From Mycoplasmatota bacterium (GTDB lineage: Bacteria; Bacillota_I; Bacilli_A; Izemoplasmatales; Izemoplasmataceae), in NCBI GenBank assembly GCA_030636545.1, contig DAOVWR010000054.1, positions 1-8,049 on the forward strand: a stretch of DNA of 8,049 nt, given 5' to 3'. The position numbers and the translations under genes were made by a program. Under the pieces are notes generated by a model. That model saw nothing but the letters and a program-made list of their open reading frames with translations. It was not told where the DNA came from and searched no databases. This document shows positions 5,362 through 8,049 of this stretch, one piece after another. The first letter of the stretch is position 1. Every line of letters starts with the position of its first letter.

Positions 5362-6057
5362 ATGGCTAAAAAAGGTAAAAAATTCTTAGCTGCAACTGCA
5401 CAAGTTGATGTTTTAAAAGCATATCCAGCAGTTGAAGCAATTGAATTACTTAAAAAAGTATCATTCGAAAAATTTGATGCAACTATCGAATTTGCGATCA
5501 AACTAAATTTAGATCCGCGTAAAGCAGAACAAAACTTACGTGGAGCAGTAGTTTTACCGCATGGTACAGGAAAAACTAAAACAGTTTTAGTTTTTGCTAA
5601 AGGAGACAAAGCAAAAGAAGCAGAAGCAGCAGGAGCTGACTATGTTGGAGATGCTGAGTTAGTAGACAAAGTATTAAAAGGATGGCTAGATTTTGATACA
5701 GTAGTTGCAACACCAGACATGATGAGCCAAGTTGGTAAACTTGGACGTACATTAGGACCAAAAGGTTTAATGCCTAATCCTAAAACTGGAACAGTAACTA
5801 TGGATGTAACAAAAGCAATCAATGAAATCAAAGCCGGTAAAGTAGAGTACAGAGTAGATAAAGTAGGAAACATTCACGTTTCAATCGGAAAAGTATCATT
5901 TTCAAATGATAAACTGTTTGACAACTTGAAAACTATTTTTGAAACGATTCACAGATTAAGACCAGCAACTGTTAAAGGTGTTTATATTGAAAACTTATCA
6001 ATCGCATCTACAATGGGTCCTGGTATTAAAGTTGACACAGAAACAATTTTAGATTAA
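5362..6057 (+). CDS. rplA: Ribosomal protein L1 (uL1)
   Basis: L1 forms the mobile arm of the large subunit that helps move deacylated tRNA out of the E site, and is a known translational repressor of its own operon. The 231-residue length matches Bacillus L1 (232). Landmarks are KKGKKFLAATAQVD at the N-terminus (2-16), VVLPHGTGKTKTVLVFAKGD (63-82), GRTLGPKGLMPNPKTGTV (128-145), and the C-terminal segment RPATVKGVYIENLSIASTMG (199-218). These form the split two-domain fold, with domain II in the middle of the chain. ATG at 5362 follows TTAGGAGGT. It is co-transcribed with rplK across a 72-base spacer that holds a candidate L1 site. Confidence 0.97.
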   Translation: MAKKGKKFLAATAQVDVLKAYPAVEAIELLKKVSFEKFDATIEFAIKLNLDPRKAEQNLRGAVVLPHGTGKTKTVLVFAKGDKAKEAEAAGADYVGDAELVDKVLKGWLDFDTVVATPDMMSQVGKLGRTLGPKGLMPNPKTGTVTMDVTKAINEIKAGKVEYRVDKVGNIHVSIGKVSFSNDKLFDNLKTIFETIHRLRPATVKGVYIENLSIASTMGPGIKVDTETILD

Positions 6058-6060
6058 TAT
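6032..6060 (+). promoter_or_regulatory. Possible promoter of rplJ-rplL inside the end of rplA
   Basis: A perfect TTGACA (6032-6037), coding for Val-Asp-Thr of L1, is followed after 17 bases by TAATAT (6055-6060), which overlaps the rplA stop codon. A TATAAT at 6061-6066 is nearer consensus but 23 bases away. Either would start RNA just before the L10 leader. Confidence 0.55.
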
Positions 6061-6080
6061 TATAATACAATTAAATAAAA

Positions 6081-6190
6081 CTAATGTCCGAGACTTAGGT
6101 GCTTACATGCTTAATACCCTAACGAGATAAAAGATAAAGATAATAAACTATCCTCTTTTGTCCAAGACATAAGAGGTTTTTATTTATTTG
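6081..6190 (+). ncRNA. L10 leader (autogenous attenuator of rplJ-rplL)
   Basis: The leader fits the Firmicute L10 leader family, in which the L10(L12)4 complex binds a kink-turn element and promotes termination before rplJ. TTAGG (6095-6099) pairs with CCTAA (6118-6122) around the conserved-looking GGTGC...TGCTTAATACCC loop; an ACGAGA stretch follows. About 30 A-rich bases later comes a terminator hairpin. ATGTC and GAC at 6084-6094 can pair with the GTC and GACAT of the terminator (6160-6170), giving a mutually exclusive alternative fold. The pairing scheme is read by eye; the family assignment rests on sequence resemblance and position. Confidence 0.8.
6152..6181 (+). terminator. Attenuator terminator in the L10 leader
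   Basis: CCTCTT (6152-6157) pairs with AAGAGG (6171-6176); inside, TGTC (6159-6162) pairs with GACA (6166-6169) around a CAA loop, with one T-T mismatch. A T-run (6177-6181) and further T-rich DNA follow. It lies upstream of rplJ within its leader, as expected for conditional termination. Confidence 0.78.
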
Positions 6191-6213
6191 AAAAACGTTT
6201 TGGAGGTGGAAAT

Positions 6214-6720
6214 ATGTCAAAACAAGCAATCGCTAAAAAAAGCGAAGAAGTTCAAGTATTATTGGATAAAATACAAAATGTAAATAGTTTTGTAATTCTA
6301 GATTACAGTGGATTAACTGTTGCACAAGTAAGTCAATTAAGAAGAGATTTAACTGCAAATGGTTGTGAAATGAAAGTTATCAAGAATAATATTACAAAAA
6401 GAGCTGCAGCTGCAGCTGGATATACTGAATTAGCTGAGACATTAGTAGGACCAAATGCAATAGCATTTAGTAATGAAGATAGTGTATCAGCAGCTAAAAC
6501 TGTTTATGAGTTCGCAAAAGCAAACAAAGCACTTGAATTAAAAGTTGGTGTTGTTGATGGTGAATACATGAACAATGACAAAATTATGCAAATCGCAACA
6601 ATTCCTACAAGAGAAGTATTACTTACAATGATCGCAGCAGGAATTATGCAACCAATCAAAGAAGTTGCAATGGCAATTCATATGCACGTAGAAAATTTAG
6701 AAGAAAGTTCGCAAGAATAA
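6214..6720 (+). CDS. rplJ: Ribosomal protein L10 (uL10)
   Basis: L10 anchors the L7/L12 dimers to 23S rRNA and forms the stalk base; with L12 it is the repressor that acts on its own leader. The N-terminal rRNA-binding domain carries FVILDYSGLTVAQVSQLRR (26-44), followed by MKVIKNNITKRAA (53-65) and GPNAIAFSNED (79-89). The C-terminal helix (about 134-168) is the L12-binding tail. The 168-residue length is usual (about 166). ATG at 6214 follows GGAGGTGG. The stop is 15 bases before rplL. Confidence 0.96.
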   Translation: MSKQAIAKKSEEVQVLLDKIQNVNSFVILDYSGLTVAQVSQLRRDLTANGCEMKVIKNNITKRAAAAAGYTELAETLVGPNAIAFSNEDSVSAAKTVYEFAKANKALELKVGVVDGEYMNNDKIMQIATIPTREVLLTMIAAGIMQPIKEVAMAIHMHVENLEESSQE

Positions 6721-6735
6721 TAGGAGGATACAATC

Positions 6736-7098
6736 ATGGCTGTATTAAAAAATACTGAAATTATTGAAGCATTAAAAGAAAAAACATTATTAGAATTAAA
6801 AGAATTAGTTGATTTAATGAAGGAAGAGTTTGGTGTAGATCCAAGCGCAGTTGCAGTAGCGGCACCAGCAGCAGAGTCTTCAGAACCAACTGAAGTATCA
6901 GTTATATTAGAAGCACCAGGTCAGAAAAAAATCGCAGTTATCAAAGCTGTTAGAGAATTAACTGGACTAGGATTAAAAGAAGCTAAAGCTGTAGTTGACG
7001 CTGCACCAACGGCTGTTAAAGAAAACATCCAACCTGAAGAAGCTCAAGAAATTAAAGAAAAATTAGAAGAAGCTGGCGCAGTAGTTACTATTAAATAA
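6736..7098 (+). CDS. rplL: Ribosomal protein L7/L12 (bL12)
   Basis: The multi-copy stalk protein that recruits and activates translational GTPases. Residues 1-35 form the dimerising, L10-binding helical domain (IIEALKEKTLLELKELVDLM, 9-28). Residues 36-52 form an Ala/Pro/Ser-rich flexible hinge. Residues 53-120 form the globular factor-binding domain with KKIAVIKAVRELTGLGLKEA (64-83), including the conserved helices that contact EF-G and EF-Tu. The 120-residue length is standard. Ribosome binding site AGGAGG lies 15 bases after the end of rplJ. Translation higher than that of L10 is expected for its stoichiometry. Confidence 0.97.
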   Translation: MAVLKNTEIIEALKEKTLLELKELVDLMKEEFGVDPSAVAVAAPAAESSEPTEVSVILEAPGQKKIAVIKAVRELTGLGLKEAKAVVDAAPTAVKENIQPEEAQEIKEKLEEAGAVVTIK

Positions 7099-7114
7099 TT
7101 ACCAAGTTCAATAC

Positions 7115-7139
7115 AACCTGAGTGAAAACTCAGGTTTTT
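7115..7139 (+). terminator. Terminator-like hairpin after rplL
   Basis: AACCTGAGT (7115-7123) pairs perfectly with ACTCAGGTT (7128-7136) around a GAAA tetraloop, followed by a run of five T (7135-7139). It lies between rplL and the methyltransferase gene, for which I see no promoter, so partial read-through is likely; a leaky site after rplL would keep rpoB-side genes below ribosomal protein levels. Confidence 0.85.
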
Positions 7140-7176
7140 GACTTTTCACAGACTAGAGGAAAATGGAGATGATGAT

Positions 7177-7767
7177 ATGGTTCACTATTTTTCTGAAAAT
7201 AACGATAATCTAAAGAGCAATCCACAGTTGATTGCTTTTAGTGTTAATAATACACCTTTAAAATTCAACACAGATAATGGTGTATTTTCAAAGAATAATT
7301 TTGATAGAGGAACTGAAATTCTCTTAAAATATTTAGTTGTGAAAGAGTCATTTAAGAAAGCATTAGATTTAGGATGTGGGTACGGAGTTATCGGAATTTA
7401 TTTAAATAAAGCATTTAATATTTCAGTTGATATGGTAGATATTAACAAAAGAGCTATCAATTTAACAAAATCAAATGTGGAATTAAATGAGACATCTGCC
7501 AATGTATTTTTAAGTGATGGATTTGAAAATATTGATGGTAAATATGATCTGATTATTACAAATCCACCAATAAGAGCAGGTAAAGAAATAGTTTATCGCT
7601 TCTTTGAAGATGCAAACAAGCATCTTTTAGAAGATGGAGAGTTTTATCTTGTTATAAACAAAAAACATGGGGCGGATTCCGCACTAGTAAAGCTTAAAAC
7701 AATCTATAATGATGTTGAAATCGTTAACAAGAAAAAAGGATTTCAAGTTATTAAATGTAAAATGTAA
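7177..7767 (+). CDS. ybxB: Class I SAM-dependent methyltransferase, RsmC/YbxB type
   Basis: A predicted rRNA (guanine-N2) methyltransferase of the MTS family, related to RsmC, which acts on 16S rRNA G1207. The 196-residue protein opens with the YbxB-like HYFSE (3-7) and has TDNGVFSKN (32-40). The SAM motif is ALDLGCGYGVIG (62-73), with the acidic Asp89 of the second strand in MVDIN (86-90). The catalytic NPP motif is NPPIRAGK (129-136), identical in style to Bacillus YbxB. It is a single domain, shorter than E. coli RsmC. ATG at 7177 was chosen because GGAG (7165-7168) lies 8 bases upstream; the open frame extends to 7138 with only a TTG there, inside the terminator's T-run. The position between rplL and rpoB is the Bacillus one. 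The target base is inferred. Confidence 0.88.
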   Translation: MVHYFSENNDNLKSNPQLIAFSVNNTPLKFNTDNGVFSKNNFDRGTEILLKYLVVKESFKKALDLGCGYGVIGIYLNKAFNISVDMVDINKRAINLTKSNVELNETSANVFLSDGFENIDGKYDLIITNPPIRAGKEIVYRFFEDANKHLLEDGEFYLVINKKHGADSALVKLKTIYNDVEIVNKKKGFQVIKCKM

Positions 7768-7796
7768 TTGACTATTTGACAGATTTATGATATTAT
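7768..7796 (+). promoter_or_regulatory. Promoter of rpoB
   Basis: TTGACT (7768-7773), starting directly after the ybxB stop, is followed after 17 bases by TATTAT (7791-7796) with TGA ahead of it, an extended -10. A second overlapping pair, TTGACA (7776-7781) with TAAATT (7799-7804), is also spaced by 17 bases. Confidence 0.75.
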
Positions 7797-7803
7797 ATTA
7801 AAT

Positions 7804-7843
7804 TGCCAAATCGCGCGCTTTTTTGCGTTATAGGCACGTTTTT
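7804..7843 (+). other. GC-rich hairpin with T-run in the rpoB leader
   Basis: TGCC (7804-7807) can pair with GGCA (7833-7836), enclosing a CGC/GCG mini-stem (7814-7816 or 7816-7818 with 7825-7827) closed by a T-rich loop. Five T follow at 7839-7843. It lies just at or after the expected transcription start and 25 bases before the rpoB start. It could be a terminator for read-through from ybxB or an rpoB leader element; the stem is too weak to call it firmly. Confidence 0.4.
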
Positions 7844-7867
7844 ATCAAAAAAAATGGGGTGAAGTTT

Positions 7868-8049
7868 GTGAGTTTCAATTTAGTAAAATATGGTACCAAA
7901 AGAGAGAGACGAAGCTACTCAAAAGTTAAGTCGAATATTGACTTACCGAACTTAATAAAAGTTCAAACACAATCGTTTGATTGGTTCATTCAAAAAGGAT
8001 TAGCAGAATTATTTAGAGATATTTCCCCAATCCAAAACTTTACAGAGAA
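7868..8049 (+). CDS. rpoB: DNA-directed RNA polymerase beta subunit, N-terminal 60 codons (3' end outside window)
   Basis: The beta subunit forms one jaw of the RNA polymerase active cleft and the rifampicin pocket, which lies beyond the window. The visible residues match the beta N-terminus: KYGTKRERRSYSKV (7-20), IDLPNLIKVQTQSFDWFI (24-41), LAELFRDISPIQNFT (45-59). GTG at 7868 was chosen because GGGGTGA (7856-7862) lies 5 bases ahead; an in-frame GTG at 7859 lies inside that site. The frame is open at the right edge. It follows the methyltransferase gene, as in Bacillus, and has its own promoter. Confidence 0.95.
   Translation, partial: MSFNLVKYGTKRERRSYSKVKSNIDLPNLIKVQTQSFDWFIQKGLAELFRDISPIQNFTE

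Noticed and set aside
4830..5873. Minus-strand open frames opposite rplK and rplA (4830-5276, 5334-5609, 5640-5873)
   Set aside because: Antisense shadows of ribosomal protein genes.
7138..7176. Longer N-terminus for the methyltransferase starting from TTG at 7138
   Set aside because: That TTG lies in the terminator T-run without a ribosome binding site; ATG at 7177 has GGAG 8 bases upstream and gives the YbxB-like start.
1..8049. CRISPR array, tRNA, insertion sequence or novel defence system
   Set aside because: No spaced direct repeats, cloverleaf, transposase or terminal repeats are visible; nearly all the DNA is accounted for by conserved housekeeping genes and short leaders.

Overview
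This window holds an ordinary bacterial housekeeping locus: the block running from cysteinyl-tRNA synthetase through secE-nusG and the L11/L1/L10/L12 ribosomal protein genes into rpoB. The DNA is strongly AT-rich. Gene order closely follows the Bacillus-type arrangement (cysS-mrnC-rlmB-[rae1]-sigH-rpmG-secE-nusG-rplK-rplA-rplJ-rplL-ybxB-rpoB). TGA is used as a stop (mrnC, rlmB), so the standard bacterial code applies and a Mycoplasma/Spiroplasma-type code is excluded. A low-GC Firmicute or a code-11 relative of the Mollicutes (Acholeplasma/Izemoplasma/Haloplasma-like) fits best; the genus cannot be fixed from the sequence alone.

Layout: 1-877 is the 3' end of cysS directly followed by mrnC, closed by a terminator (871-900) that also serves the convergent gene. 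904-2169 on the minus strand is a cyuA-type L-cysteine desulfidase that interrupts the usual cluster. 2170-2293 carries divergent promoters. 2294-3550 is rlmB coupled to a SigH-like sigma factor, with no rae1/yacP gene between them. 3552-4803 is a promoter, rpmG (a 48-codon L33 gene), secE and nusG, ending in a terminator. 4743-6057 is the rplK-rplA unit; its promoter overlaps the preceding terminator, and a candidate L1-binding mRNA element lies before each gene. 6032-7139 is the rplJ-rplL unit with an L10-type attenuator leader and a terminator-like hairpin after rplL. 7177-7767 is an RsmC/YbxB-type methyltransferase, followed by a promoter, a GC-rich hairpin leader and the first 60 codons of rpoB, which runs off the window.

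Together the genes cover tRNA charging, rRNA maturation and methylation, the ribosomal stalk and L1 arm, transcription elongation, and the Sec translocon. Expression control in the ribosomal part appears to be RNA-based (L1 and L10 autogenous sites, terminators placed against promoters). I see no mobile element, CRISPR array, tRNA or clear novel system. The least ordinary points are the inserted cysteine desulfidase, the absent rae1, the three-helix SecE, the terminator/promoter overlap at nusG-rplK and the GC-rich rpoB leader.
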